From Mycolicibacterium neoaurum VKM Ac-1815D (GTDB taxonomy: Bacteria > Actinomycetota > Actinomycetes > Mycobacteriales > Mycobacteriaceae): a DNA stretch of 64,000 bases. A program made the position numbers and the translations under genes. Shown piece by piece: positions 8,527 to 19,400 of this stretch. Numbering within the stretch: position 1 is the stretch's first letter; each line of letters begins with the position of its first letter. The stretch spans positions 2,728,001-2,792,000 of the forward strand of contig NC_023036.2 in assembly GCF_000317305.3 (NCBI RefSeq), in the 5' to 3' direction. Below the pieces are notes generated by a model, which was not told the origin of the DNA, ran no database searches, and saw only the letters and a program-made list of their open reading frames with translations.

Positions 8527-9795
8527 TCAGTCGGCGCCCGTCAGGTCGGCTACGGTCTGGGGAAGGAGGATCAGCGCCTCGGCGACCGCGTCCGGATCGT
8601 GCGCCGAGCGGTGGAATTCCACAGTGAACCACAGGTTTTCGGCCACACCGACCGATGTGACGGTGAGGCCTCGTGGGGTTGCCGGATCACTGGCGACCAG
8701 CATGCAGGCGCGACGCCGATCGGTGAACGGCCATGCACCGTTGCGTTGCGCCCAGCCGAGATTGGAGTGCAGCAGTTGAGGTGGCGGTGCAACGGTGGGG
8801 GAGCCGATGACGTCTCGATCCTTGTATCGGCGCGCTTTCGCCGTACCCACCAACAGATTCGCCACCGGGCGGCCCGTTCTGGCGGCCCGTGTCATCGCAC
8901 GTTGCAGTGCGGCCGGGCCGCCGGCCCGGTCGAGTGTGAAATCCAGCCCCGCCGAGAATGATCCGAGCGTGTCTTTGCCGCTGGGCAGGTAGCGGCGGAC
9001 GTCGAAAGGGATCTTCACCGTGTCGGTCACGCTGACTCCGGCCCGGTCGAACGCCTGGTGCAATGCGTAGGTGAACAGCGCAACCATGCTGACACCGGGC
9101 AGTGCGGCATCGCGGCGCGCACGCATCTCGCCGAGCTGCGCGGCGGTCAGTCCCAGCACGCGGGTGGTGGGAGAGTAGGCCGACCCCGGATCGCGACCGG
9201 GGTCGGTTCTCCTTGCGGTCCCGGCCTTCACCGGCCGCAGGCGGTCTGCCGCCAGGAGTTTGGCGACGCGCACCGGATGCAGGGCGAACGTCTTCATGGC
9301 TGCGCTGCGCAACGGGTGCGGTGTGCGTGCATAGCGGTGCCAGGTTGCCGCATCACCCGGATCGGTGAGCCCGAACAGTACGTCGAGCAATGTGTGGATG
9401 AGCGGTATCTCACCGAGTCCGTGACTGAAATCGATGGCCAACCACTGACCGGCGGCGGCCACCGTGACGGCGCGATCGTCCAGGGTGCGGACGGTGTGCA
9501 GCAGTTCTGCCGGGTCTGCGGAGCCCGATGGCGTCGCGATCGAGTGCAGTCGCGGTGCATCGGCCGGATCGACGTGACCCCAACGGGTACTCGCCGGCGA
9601 CGGGACCAGGCAGAGCCGGGCGACCGGTCCCGCCGCTGTCATGGCATCGAGTCGTGCGGCGAGTAGATCCGGTGCGGGAAGCGCCAGCGGCCCGACCACG
9701 ATGGTCGAGCGACGCCTGCTGTGCGCCGCGTCCAGCGTCGCCACCGGCACGCGCGGCGTCTGCGCCACGCTTCGATCGGCAACAAGATAAGACAT
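8527..9795 (-). CDS. Condensation-domain-like acyltransferase (PapA/WES-type fold), variant active site
   Basis: 422 residues. The overall pattern resembles CoA- or carrier-dependent acyltransferases of the condensation / Pap / wax-ester-synthase superfamily: a central active-site segment, and FDVRRYLP near residue 265 matching the conserved NLR-type motif. The canonical HHxxxDG active site appears at residues 124-129 as SHGLGE, so the catalytic His125 is kept but the usual Asp is Glu129. It may therefore be active with an altered geometry or be degenerate. The ATG at 9795 opens the minus-strand glycan operon. I infer acylation of the locus's glycan or lipid product. A 19-nt palindrome lies 49-67 nt upstream and could be its operator. 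Confidence 0.6.
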   Translation of the reverse strand: MSYLVADRSVAQTPRVPVATLDAAHSRRRSTIVVGPLALPAPDLLAARLDAMTAAGPVARLCLVPSPASTRWGHVDPADAPRLHSIATPSGSADPAELLHTVRTLDDRAVTVAAAGQWLAIDFSHGLGEIPLIHTLLDVLFGLTDPGDAATWHRYARTPHPLRSAAMKTFALHPVRVAKLLAADRLRPVKAGTARRTDPGRDPGSAYSPTTRVLGLTAAQLGEMRARRDAALPGVSMVALFTYALHQAFDRAGVSVTDTVKIPFDVRRYLPSGKDTLGSFSAGLDFTLDRAGGPAALQRAMTRAARTGRPVANLLVGTAKARRYKDRDVIGSPTVAPPPQLLHSNLGWAQRNGAWPFTDRRRACMLVASDPATPRGLTVTSVGVAENLWFTVEFHRSAHDPDAVAEALILLPQTVADLTGAD

Positions 9796-9843
9796 GACGC
9801 AGCGACCTTAGCAATGTCGGTCGCCGATGTTGGGTCTACCTTT

Positions 9844-9862
9844 TGTGACCCAGTCGGTCACA
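9844..9862. repeat. Palindrome between P55 and the acyltransferase gene, operator candidate
   Basis: TGTGACC-CAGTC-GGTCACA is a perfect 7-bp inverted repeat with a 5-nt centre, 49-67 bp upstream of the acyltransferase start at 9795 and 26 bp beyond the P55 stop. No T-tract follows on the minus strand, so it does not look like an intrinsic terminator. An operator for a dimeric regulator is more likely. Confidence 0.4.
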
Positions 9863-9888
9863 GTGTGTGCGGCGGGTGGGCTCAGCGG

Positions 9889-11481
9889 TCAGGACTGCGG
9901 AGATGCCGGAAATGTGGCGTTGCCAGCCGTTTTCGCGATATCGCTGCCATCATGGTCGGGCTCGACGACCTCGCCGCGGCTGCTGATGAAGACCGCGGCC
10001 AGGGCACCCACCAGACATACGACTGCGGTGATGGCGAAGATCTCGCCGTACTGCATGGTGTACGCGGTCCGGGTGTTCTCCATGAGTTGCCTACCGGCGT
10101 CCATCATGTTGGTGGTGTTGACCACCGGCAGCGATGCCAGGATCTGGTTGAAGCGGTACAGGCCCCATGCCGATAGGGCCGCCATGCCGATGAGCATGCC
10201 GATCATCCGAGAGACGACCACCGCGGCCGAGGCGATTCCGTGTTCGGCTGACGGAACGACGCGCAGGGCCGCCGACGTCAGCGGACCGATCACCAGGCCG
10301 AGGCCGAAGCCGGCAAGGGCGAGGTCGGTATCGAAGGCGGGCAGCGTGAACAGACCCAGATCGTGACGAGCCGACAGCACATCGACGGTCCAGTGCGAGA
10401 TCAGCCAGTACCCGAAGGCCGCGATGATCAGGCCGGTCACCGCGATCGGCCGGTCACCTATCCGGGTGGCCAGCCATCCACCGAGCAGCGCGCCGATCGG
10501 CAGCGCGATGAGGAAGCGCAGCAGCAGGACGACTGCTTCGTTCTTGTCCATGCCGAGCACGCCCTGGCCGAACAGCTCCACATTCACCAGCGTCACCATC
10601 AGAGCGGCGCCGGCGCACAGTGATGCCCCCAGAGCGGCAAGGAACGGCCGGAACTTCACGCCCGCAGGTTCCATGAGGCGCGTGGTGGCCCGCTTCTCCC
10701 AGACGAAGAATCCGATGATGGTCACTACGGCGACGATCAGCAGTGGCATGCCGTAGCTCGGCAGCAGGTTCTTGCCGTCGGGTGACGGATTGTAGAGGCC
10801 CACGACCGCCGCGCCGAGCGCGATCGCCAGCAGTACCCCGCCGACGACATCGACCTTCTGCTGTGGCTGATCCTTGTCCCTGGCCGGAACACTGAAATGG
10901 ATCATCACCATCGCGACTGCGGCCATGGGGATGTTGATCCAGAAGATGTCACGCCAGGTGTTCAGCGCCCACACCACGGCGATGCCGTACAGCGGACCCA
11001 ACACACTGCCGAGTTCCTGCGCCGCGCCGATACCGCCGAGCACGGTCGCCCGGCCACGGTCGGACCACAGATCGGCCGCCAGCGCCAGGGTCACGGGCAG
11101 CAGCGCGCCACTGGCGATACCGAGCAGAGTACGTCCGATGACCAGGGTCGTCAGATCGCCGGCAAGCGCGGTCACCGTCGAGCCGACCATGAAGCCGAGC
11201 AGGCCGGCCTGCAGGATCAGCTTGCGGCCGAACCGGTCGGAGGCCTTGCCCAGCAGCGGCATCGCTGCGATATAGCCGAGCAGATAGCTCGTCACGATGG
11301 GCGTGACCTGCTGAATCTGGTTTATCGGTATGCCGACGTCGCGCATGATGTCGGTCATGATGGTGATCACGACGTAGGTGTCGAGCGCACCGAGGGTGAC
11401 CGCGAGGCCACCCGCACTTATCGCCAGGCGACGGTTGGTACCCGCGCGCCCCCCGGCTCGGTGGCTGGTGGCCGCCGACAT
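9889..11481 (-). CDS. p55: P55-type MFS exporter (14-TM, LprG partner)
   Basis: 530 residues, a major facilitator protein of the DHA2 drug/lipid exporter type. It carries the [10 protein letters not shown] loop motif between TM2 and TM3 near residue 80, [18 protein letters not shown] in the fifth-helix region, and about 14 membrane segments. In M. tuberculosis the orthologous pair Rv1410c-Rv1411c (P55 and LprG) exports triacylglycerol and contributes to LAM surface display and intrinsic drug resistance. Here the ATG at 11481 overlaps the lprG stop by one base (TGATG), so the two are translationally coupled, as in other mycobacteria. The extended periplasmic helix pair near residues 430-480 ([14 protein letters not shown] region) is typical of P55. 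Assignment is firm on sequence and synteny. Confidence 0.93.
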   Translation of the reverse strand: MSAATSHRAGGRAGTNRRLAISAGGLAVTLGALDTYVVITIMTDIMRDVGIPINQIQQVTPIVTSYLLGYIAAMPLLGKASDRFGRKLILQAGLLGFMVGSTVTALAGDLTTLVIGRTLLGIASGALLPVTLALAADLWSDRGRATVLGGIGAAQELGSVLGPLYGIAVVWALNTWRDIFWINIPMAAVAMVMIHFSVPARDKDQPQQKVDVVGGVLLAIALGAAVVGLYNPSPDGKNLLPSYGMPLLIVAVVTIIGFFVWEKRATTRLMEPAGVKFRPFLAALGASLCAGAALMVTLVNVELFGQGVLGMDKNEAVVLLLRFLIALPIGALLGGWLATRIGDRPIAVTGLIIAAFGYWLISHWTVDVLSARHDLGLFTLPAFDTDLALAGFGLGLVIGPLTSAALRVVPSAEHGIASAAVVVSRMIGMLIGMAALSAWGLYRFNQILASLPVVNTTNMMDAGRQLMENTRTAYTMQYGEIFAITAVVCLVGALAAVFISSRGEVVEPDHDGSDIAKTAGNATFPASPQS

Positions 11482-12188
11482 CAGGTCGCGGGCTTCGTGA
11501 CGGTGACCTGCTTACCCCAATCCGACAGGGTCATCGTGATGGTGTTGCCTGCGGACGGCTCCAGCATCACCTGAGCCAACTGGTGATCGCCGTCCTCACG
11601 AATCCACGCGGTGCCCGGGGCCGGTGCGGTCGCGTTGAGCTGCGGTGCGATCTTGTTGACCGCCTCGGGCGGGACGGTGCCGGTGATCTTGACCGCATCC
11701 GAGCCGCCGATGGCCTCGCGGCCGACGGCCTTGGCGTCGGTGAAGCTCGTCAGCACGTTGGCCAGTCCGTTGTCGGGGTTCAGGATCGCGGAGATGTCAT
11801 AGATATCGGCGGCAGGACCGAAGTTCTGCATGTTGCCGCCCTTGGTGATCGCACCGTAGAGATCGCCGTCGACGACGACGAAGCCGACGTCGGTGAGCTT
11901 CTGGCCGAGGAAGATGAGATCGGCGCTGCCCTGCGCGGCGACTGCGGGCGCATTGGTCAGGTCACCGCTGAGGTGGGCAATGGGCAGTTCCTTGATCTCA
12001 CCGCCCACGGCGAGTTCGAGGTGGACGCTCTGTTGGGCGCGTGTGGTGGCCGCCGACTCGGTCAACAAGGTCGCGGCGTCGGGGAGTGGGGCGTCGTTGG
12101 TCTTCGACGAGCAGCCGACGAACGCGAGGGCCATGATCGCGGCGAGAACGGGAAGAAGGATTCGGACTGCACGGGGGCGCGTCTGCAT
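11481..12188 (-). CDS. lprG: LprG lipoprotein, lipid carrier of the P55 exporter
   Basis: 235 residues. A basic N terminus, hydrophobic core and lipobox AFVGC give a lipid-modified Cys26. The mature part has the LppX/LprG fold, with the conserved [15 protein letters not shown] and GDHQLAQ segments. LprG binds triacylated lipids in a hydrophobic pocket and acts with P55 to move triacylglycerol and LAM-type lipids to the outer envelope. An ATG also exists at 12197, but I chose 12188: a -10-like TACGAT ends 7 nt upstream of it (leaderless start) and would overlap the earlier ATG, and MQTRPRAVR aligns with the M. tuberculosis N terminus. It is divergent from ribE with only 65 bp between starts. 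Confidence 0.92.
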   Translation of the reverse strand: MQTRPRAVRILLPVLAAIMALAFVGCSSKTNDAPLPDAATLLTESAATTRAQQSVHLELAVGGEIKELPIAHLSGDLTNAPAVAAQGSADLIFLGQKLTDVGFVVVDGDLYGAITKGGNMQNFGPAADIYDISAILNPDNGLANVLTSFTDAKAVGREAIGGSDAVKITGTVPPEAVNKIAPQLNATAPAPGTAWIREDGDHQLAQVMLEPSAGNTITMTLSDWGKQVTVTKPAT

Positions 12189-12195
12189 GTTCTGC

Positions 12196-12201
12196 ATCGT
12201 A
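12196..12201 (-). promoter_or_regulatory. Candidate -10 box of lprG-p55 (leaderless)
   Basis: TACGAT (TANNNT consensus) on the minus strand, 7 nt before the ATG at 12188, so transcription probably begins at the start codon. Confidence 0.5.
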
Positions 12202-12241
12202 GTGGAGCGCTCTGGATGGACGTCCGATACATGGAGCGCAC

Positions 12242-12247
12242 TAACCT
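12242..12247 (+). promoter_or_regulatory. Candidate -10 box of ribE (leaderless)
   Basis: TAACCT lies 6 nt before the ATG at 12254, the spacing expected when transcription starts at the A of the start codon. No Shine-Dalgarno is present. The same TAACCT arrangement recurs before uvrC. A direct repeat TGGAGCGC (12203-12210 and 12232-12239) sits between this box and the lprG box. Confidence 0.5.
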
Positions 12248-12253
12248 GTGGGC

Positions 12254-12853
12254 ATGTTCACCGGAATCGTGGAAGAACTCGGAGAAGTGGTCGGCAAGGA
12301 AGATTTGCCCGATGCCGCCCGCTTTGTGATTCGGGGGCCGGTGGTCACCTCCGATGCAGGTCATGGTGATTCCATCGCGGTGAACGGCGTATGTCTGACG
12401 GTGGTCGAAGTTCGCCCGGACGGTGCTTTCACCGCCGATGTGATGGCCGAGACACTGAACAGGTCGAGCCTGGCCGCCGTCGGCGTCGGCAGCCGGGTCA
12501 ACCTGGAGCGGGCGGCCGCGGTCAACAGCAGACTCGGAGGACACATAGTCCAGGGACATGTCGATGGCACCGGGACGGTGGTCTCGCGGTCGCCGTCGGA
12601 GAACTGGGAAGTCGTGCGGATGTCGCTGCCGGCGTCGTTGTCTCGCTATGTCGTGGAAAAGGGTTCCATCACGGTCGACGGCATCTCGCTGACGGTGTCC
12701 GGGTTGGGGCCGGATTGGTTCGAGGTTTCGCTGATTCCGACGACGCTGGGTCTGACCACCCTCGGCTCCGCGGATGTCGGCACCCCTGTGAATCTTGAGG
12801 TTGATGTGATTGCGAAGTACGTCGAGCGGCTACTGGGAGAACGCGGGCGCTGA
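12254..12853 (+). CDS. ribE: Riboflavin synthase alpha chain
   Basis: 199 residues. The enzyme dismutates two molecules of 6,7-dimethyl-8-ribityllumazine to riboflavin plus a pyrimidinedione, the last step of riboflavin synthesis. The N terminus MFTGIVEELG is diagnostic, and the two tandem lumazine-binding halves are visible: GDSIAVNGVCLTV with HIVQGHVDGTG in the first half, and GSITVDGISLTV in the second. A GTG two codons upstream (12248) is possible, but the family N terminus and the -10 spacing favour 12254. In M. tuberculosis the gene is ribC (Rv1412). Here two large repeat-protein genes separate it from ribBA-ribH. Confidence 0.96.
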   Translation: MFTGIVEELGEVVGKEDLPDAARFVIRGPVVTSDAGHGDSIAVNGVCLTVVEVRPDGAFTADVMAETLNRSSLAAVGVGSRVNLERAAAVNSRLGGHIVQGHVDGTGTVVSRSPSENWEVVRMSLPASLSRYVVEKGSITVDGISLTVSGLGPDWFEVSLIPTTLGLTTLGSADVGTPVNLEVDVIAKYVERLLGERGR

Positions 12854-13450
12854 CGCTTTTGCTTCGCTCTACGCGGAATCAGCAACGTCGCGAGGTCAGC
12901 TCCACAACATCCGGCGGAACGTCGCGATCCGGTCCGGAAGCGAAATATTTTTCTCGATGGTCGACGGTTCCGGCGGTGTCGCCGCGCACGATTGTGACCG
13001 TTCCTGACACGTGATTGCCGCGTAGTTAAAAGTGAATAAGTGTTTACCTATGCGCGTAATCCTCGACCGCCGTGTCGAGTCACTTGACAGCGCGTATCGG
13101 CATGTCGAAAGTCCAGCGTGGGCGCCTGATTCGGGGTGTTCCGGCAGTACTTCTCCGGCCCGTTCGGACGCGGCTGGTACGCAACGGTTCCGCCGCATGG
13201 GCTGTGGGTTGGCTGTGGCTTTGTTGCTGGCGCGCCCACCAGCACCTTTCCGATCGTGAAATTTGCCTCCCGGACTGATCGATTGCGTCCGCTGTAGTGC
13301 CGACAGGCGACGAAATCCCGGGCAAAACTTCCGCCGAAGTTGCCTTTCAGTTATTGACCAGCGTGTTAACTTACGCCGCAGTCAATACCCTTCGGTTTCT
13401 CCTTGCGGTTGGCCGAAGGCCCGTCACAGCGGTCGATGTCGAGGAGCACT
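12854..13450. other. 597-bp intergenic region with AT-rich patches upstream of the giant repeat-protein gene
   Basis: No convincing gene is seen. Two AT-rich patches stand out in high-GC surroundings (about 12942-12956 and 13022-13060), of the kind often bound by Lsr2. A TTGACA at 13084-13089 has no good -10 at the right distance, and TAACTT at 13367-13372 is a possible -10 without a matching -35. A 7-bp inverted repeat CCTTCGG / CCGAAGG (13389-13395 and 13413-13419) lies 30-60 nt before the start. The region probably carries the promoter and 5' leader of 13451, but I cannot place them firmly. Confidence 0.4.
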
Positions 13451-16400
13451 ATGGCAACCCATCGGAAGAATTCGTCGAAGAAGCGGATGCGCGCCGGCGA
13501 GTTCGCCGTGGCGGCATTCCTCGGTCTCGCGGTCACTGCCGCGCCTGCCGTCGCCGCCGCGGACACGACCGACGGGCCGTCGACCGGACCGGCCTCGGAT
13601 TCCGACCACAAGGCCAGTGGCAACAGCGGCGCGTCCAACGGGGCCGGTGGCTCGGGCACCGTCAAGACCGGTGGCCTCGGAACTTCCGAGAATGACTCCG
13701 ACGACCGCGGGTCCGGTACCCGGACCGGTGGCCTCAAAGAACGCGATGAACTCAAAGACGACGACGGCCTGAAAGACAACGACGGCCTGAAGAACGAAGG
13801 ACTGAAGGACGACGGCGTCAAGAACGAAGGCCTCAAGGACGAAGAGCCTGTCGGCAGCACGGTCCTCGAGGGCACCGACGGTAGCGGTGCCGAAGGCGGT
13901 GGTGCCGGCGCGGGTACGACCCCGATCGTCGAGGAGCAGCCCACCGGGGAGGGCACCGGCACCGCCATCACGGGAGAGGCCGGCACCGGGACGACCACGA
14001 CCGAACAACCCGGCACCACCGGCGGTGACGTCGCCACGACCGAACCGGCAGCCCAACCGCCGGTCACCGTGCCCGGAGGCGAGGGCGCCGAGGTGCCTCC
14101 CGGAACCGTCGACAGTCCCTCGGACAATGCCCCGGTCGTCGCCCCGGTCGTCGTGCCCGAGGTCGGGCACTCGGCTCAGTACGCATCGCTGGCCGGCTCG
14201 GATCCGACGCCCACACCCCCGGCACTGGCGTCGGCGCTGTTCGATATCGACATCGTCCCCAAGCCCCCGGTCATCCCGGCCTTCGAACCGTTCATGGGAA
14301 TCGTCAATGCGCTGGCGGGGTTCGTCGACGCCATCTTCCCGCCGTATGCCGCCGATCCGATCCTCAACCCGACCCAGGTCGCTGCCGGTTGGGTGATGAC
14401 GCTGTTCGCCGGGTTGCAGGGCACCTATTGGAACGGCGAGCCGACCCCGTTCACCTTCGGTGCACTGGTCCTGGTGACGGCGGCCTACAGCCGCTACGAG
14501 CGACTGGCGACAAACCAGCTGCCGGGTGAGCCGACCGTGTCGGCCGGCCCGCTTCCGTTGACCTGGAAGCTCAAGAGCATCGACCCCAACGGCGACCCGC
14601 TGGTCTACTCGGTGGACCTGAGTGGACAGCCGAGCAACGGCCTCATCACCATGAGCCCGGACGGCACCTTCAGCTTCGTGCCCAGCTCGCTCGATGACCT
14701 CAACAACGGCACCGATGTCACGTTCACCGTCCGGGTCAACGACAGCCTGGGCTTCCTCGACCATCCGTTGACCCCGGACGGCAACGATGCCTACTACACG
14801 GTGACCTTCCGGTATCCGGGCCTGGGCATCAACAACCTGCCGTACTTCGGTTCGGGCGGACACGCACAGGTGACCGGCTACGACCCCGTCACCGGCAAGG
14901 TGACCATCACCGCGGAGGCCACCGACGCCGACGGCGATCCGCTGACCTACACGGCTTCCGCCTTGTGGGGCAGCGTCGTTCGCAACGAGGACGGCACGTT
15001 CACCTACACCCCGACCGATGCCGCCCGCCACGGTGCCGCGGCACTGCTCGGCGTGAAGAGCGATCTGATCTCCATCTGGGCCAATGACGGCCGCGGCGGC
15101 ATCACCCTGCTGCCGACCGTCGTCAGCGTCGACATCGTCAGCGCCAACACCCCGCCGACGATCACCGTCGGCACCGCCACCACCGAGCCGATCACCGGCA
15201 TCATCACCGGCTCCTTCGAGGTCAAGGATGACGACGACGACCTCGTCATCGTGACCGGCGACGTGGTGACCCCGCGCGGCGGCGTCGTCGTGGTGACGCC
15301 GTTCGGCTACATGTACACCCCGACCCTTGCGGCGCGGTCGCAGGGCGGCACCGACACCTTCACCGTCACTCTCAACGATGCGCACGGCGGTGTCGTCGAG
15401 GTGTCGGTCACGGTGACCATCAATCGCATCAATTCCAACCCGATCGGTGGCATCACCGTCGCGCTGCCGGACTCCGACGGTGTCGTCCGCGGCACCGTCG
15501 CCGCCACCGACTTCGACGGTGACGACCTGACTTTCACGCTCGCCAACGGTGCCTCCTCCGGGCACAGCGCCAATGGCGGCATCGTGCTGATCAACACCGA
15601 CGGCACCTTCACGTTCATCCCGAAGCCGGCCGGTCTGCTCGGCGGCCTCACCCTCGATTCGTTCGAGGTGCATGTCTCCGACGGTCGCGGCGGCACCACG
15701 ACCACCACGGTCACGCTGTCCGCCGACCTGGACATCGATCCGGTGGTCACGTCCAACGTCGACGGTGTGGTCAAGGGCGGGCTGCAGATCAGCAACAACG
15801 CCAACACCGGCCTGCTGACCTACAGCGTGGGCAGCGGCCCGAGCAAGGGCACGGTCACGGTCAATGCCGATGGCACGTACACCTATACGGCCACCACGGC
15901 GGGCTGGAACGAGTCCGACACGTTCACCATCGTGGGCACCGTCGACGGCCAATCGATCACGGTGGCGACCGTGACGGTGGTCCCCAAGCCCAATGTCGCG
16001 CCCACCGCCCCGCTGATCGGCGGCGACACCGTGATCGGCGGCTCCGGCATCGCCTCGGGCACCGTGAATGCCTCGGACGAGAACGGCGACACCCTGCACT
16101 ACAGCGTCGACGGCCCCGGTGGCAGCTCGACGAAGGTGCTGTCCAACGGTGCGATCGTGACCGTCGACCAGAACGGCAACTGGCATTACATCCCGGGCCT
16201 CGACAGCGGAGATCCGGTGTTCGGCGCCATCGCGTTGTCCACCTTCACGATCTATGTCACCGATGGCAAGGGCGGTGAGGCCAGCACGCTGATCACGGTC
16301 AACACCCACAACCTGAACATCCCGGTGACCAAGGCGGGCAGTAATGGCACGGTGACAGGTGGGTTGGGGCTGTCTGCCGGTGAGCAGGGCCTGATGACCT

Positions 16401-19400
16401 ACAGCCTGGGCAATGGTCCGAGCAAGGGCACCGTGACGGTCAATGCCGATGGTACGTACACCTATACGGCAACCTCGGCCGGCTGGAACGAGTCGGACAC
16501 CTTCACGATCGTGGGCACGATCAACGGCCAGTCGATCACCGTCGCCGAAGTATCGCTGGTGCCCAAGGCCAATACCGCGCCCACCGCGCCGCTGTTGGGT
16601 GGGGACACCGTGATCGGTGGTTCGGGTATCGCCTCGGGCACGGTGAATGCCTCGGATGCCGACGGGGACACCCTGCATTACAGCGTCGACGGCCCCGGCG
16701 GTTCGTCGACGAAGGTGTTGTCCAACGGTGCGATCGTGACCGTGGATGCCAATGGCAAGTGGCATTACATCCCCGGTCTGAACAGTGGTGACCTCGGTGG
16801 TTTGGTCTCCTCGATCGCGTTGTCCACCTTCACGATTTATGTCACCGACGGCAAGGGCGGTGAGGCGAGCACGTTGATCACGGTCAACACCCATGAGCTC
16901 GATATCCCGGTCACCAAGTCGGGCAGTAATGGCACGGTGACCGGTGGGTTGGGGCTTTCTGCCGGTGAGCAGGGCCTGATGACCTACAGCCTGGGCAACG
17001 GCCCCTCCAAGGGCACCGTGACGGTCAATGCCGATGGCACGTACACCTATACGGCGACCACGGCGGGCTGGAACGAGTCCGACACGTTCACCATCGTGGG
17101 CACGATCAACGGCCAGTCGATCACCGTCGCCGAAGTATCGGTGGTGCCCAAGTCCAACGCCGCCCCGACGGTGGATCCGATCGATCTGGTGACCGTGGTG
17201 GGCGGGTCGGGTATCGCGACCGGCAACGTCAGCGCCAATGACGCCAACGGTGACACCCTGCATTACAGCGTCACCGGCTACGGCGGTGCGTCGACGAAGG
17301 TGTTGTCCAACGGTGCGATCGTCTCGGTCGACCAGAACGGCAAGTGGTCCTACATCCCCGGTCCGAACAGTGGTGTCCTCGGCGTCATCCTGGCCTCCTC
17401 GTTCACGGTGTACGTCACCGATGGCAAGGGGGGAGAGGCCAGCACGCCGGTGGTGGTCACCACCCACGATCTGAATATCCCGGTGACCAAGTCGGGCAGT
17501 AATGGGACGGTGACCGGTGGTTTGACGTTGACCGCTGCCGAGCAGGGCTTGATGACCTACAGCTTGGGCAATGGTCCGAGCAAGGGCACCGTGACGGTCA
17601 ATGCCGATGGTACGTACACCTATACGGCAACCTCGGCCGGCTGGAACGAGTCGGACACCTTCACGATCGTGGGCACGATCAACGGCCAGTCGATCACCGT
17701 CGCCGAAGTATCGCTGGTGCCCAAGGCCAATACCGCGCCCACCGCGCCGCTGTTGGGTGGGGACACCGTGATCGGTGGTTCGGGTATCGCCTCGGGCACG
17801 GTGAATGCCTCGGATGCGGACGGGGACACCCTGCATTACAGCGTCGACGGCCCCGGCGGTTCGTCGACGAAGGTGTTGTCCAACGGTGCGATCGTGACCG
17901 TGGATGCCAATGGCAAGTGGCATTACATCCCCGGTCTGAACAGTGGTGACCTCGGTGGTTTGGTCTCCTCGATCGCGTTGTCCACCTTCACGATTTATGT
18001 CACCGACGGCAAGGGCGGTGAGGCGAGCACGTTGATCACGGTCAACACCCATGAGCTCGATATCCCGGTCACCAAGTCGGGCAGTAATGGCACGGTGACC
18101 GGTGGGTTGGGGCTTTCTGCCGGTGAGCAGGGCCTGATGACCTACAGCCTGGGCAACGGCCCCTCCAAGGGCACGGTCACGGTCAATGCCGATGGCACGT
18201 ACACCTATACGGCGACCACGGCGGGCTGGAACGAGTCCGACACGTTCACCATCGTGGGCACGATCAACGGTCAGTCGATCACCGTCGCCGAAGTGTCGCT
18301 CGTTCCCAAGGTGAACAGCGGGCCCTCCTCCAAGCCCCTCGACGGTGCGGTGATTACCGGCGGGTCGGGCATTGCGACCGGCAATGTCGGCGCCAGCGAC
18401 GATGACAACGACACGTTGCACTACAGCGTCACCGGCTACGGCGGTGGGTCCAGCAAGCTGCTGGGCAACGGAGCCATCGTGACCGTGGACGCCAACGGCA
18501 AGTGGTCCTACGTGCCCGGTCTGAACAGTGGTGTGCTCGGCGCGATCGTCGGATCGAGCTTCACGGTGTACGTCACCGATGGAAAGGGCGGTCAGACAAC
18601 CACTTTCGTGACCGTCACAACCCACGATTTGAATCTCCCCGTCACCACCTCGACGTCGGGTGGAAACGGCATCGTCACCGGTGCAGTGCAGTTGACCGGT
18701 GCCGAGCAGGGAGTGCTCACCTACAGCGTGGGTAATGGTCCGAGCAAGGGCACCGTGGCGATCAATGCTGACGGCACCTACACCTACACCCGGACGGTCG
18801 CGGGACACACCGGCGGCCCGACCGACAGTTTCGAGATCCTCGGCACCGTCGGTGGTGTCAGCATCGTCGTCGCCACGGTCACCGTCACGCCGACCCTGAA
18901 CAACGCCGCTCCGACCGCCGGGCAGACCACGATCACGGAATCCTCGCTGGGTGGTGACTTCCTGGGAATCCGCACGCAGAACACGAAGGGCAAGGTCACC
19001 GCGGCCGATGCCGACGGCGATGCGATCACCTATCCGGGTGGCTCGATCATTCCGGCGATGTACAGCACGGCCAACGGTGGCTCGGTGTCCTTCTACTCGG
19101 ACGGCACCTTCACCTACGCGATCACCAAGTCCAACAGCTACTTCCACGGTGCGGCCGCGGTCGGTGCCAGCGGCCTCGCGGTCAAGGACACCTTCACCAT
19201 CACCATCACGGATGCGCTGGGCGCCAGCGCCACGATCGTGGTCGAGGTGCCGGTCGAGAAGCTCAACGCGAAGCCTTCGTCGAGTGTGTCGACCAATGCC
19301 AGCTCGGACGCACTCGGCGTGGTGCGTGGCACGTTGAACGGGTCAGACAACGACGACGACGCGTTGACCTACAACCTCGTCGGAGCCACCGGAGGCTCGG

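Noticed and set aside
9844..9862. CRP/cAMP receptor site
   Set aside because: The half-sites TGTGA and TCACA match, but their spacing is 9 nt, not the 6 nt of a CRP site.
13084..13112. TTGACA as the promoter of the giant gene
   Set aside because: The -35 match is perfect but no acceptable -10 lies 16-18 nt downstream, and it is more than 330 nt from the start.
15800..18900. CRISPR-like array
   Set aside because: Repeats are about 580 and 1158 bp, in frame and coding; there are no short repeats with unique spacers and no cas genes.
13424..19147. Very long open frame on the minus strand opposite the giant repeat gene
   Set aside because: It is an antisense shadow of a repetitive high-GC gene: its translation is His/Arg/Asp-rich without a fold, while the plus strand has a signal peptide and coherent repeats.
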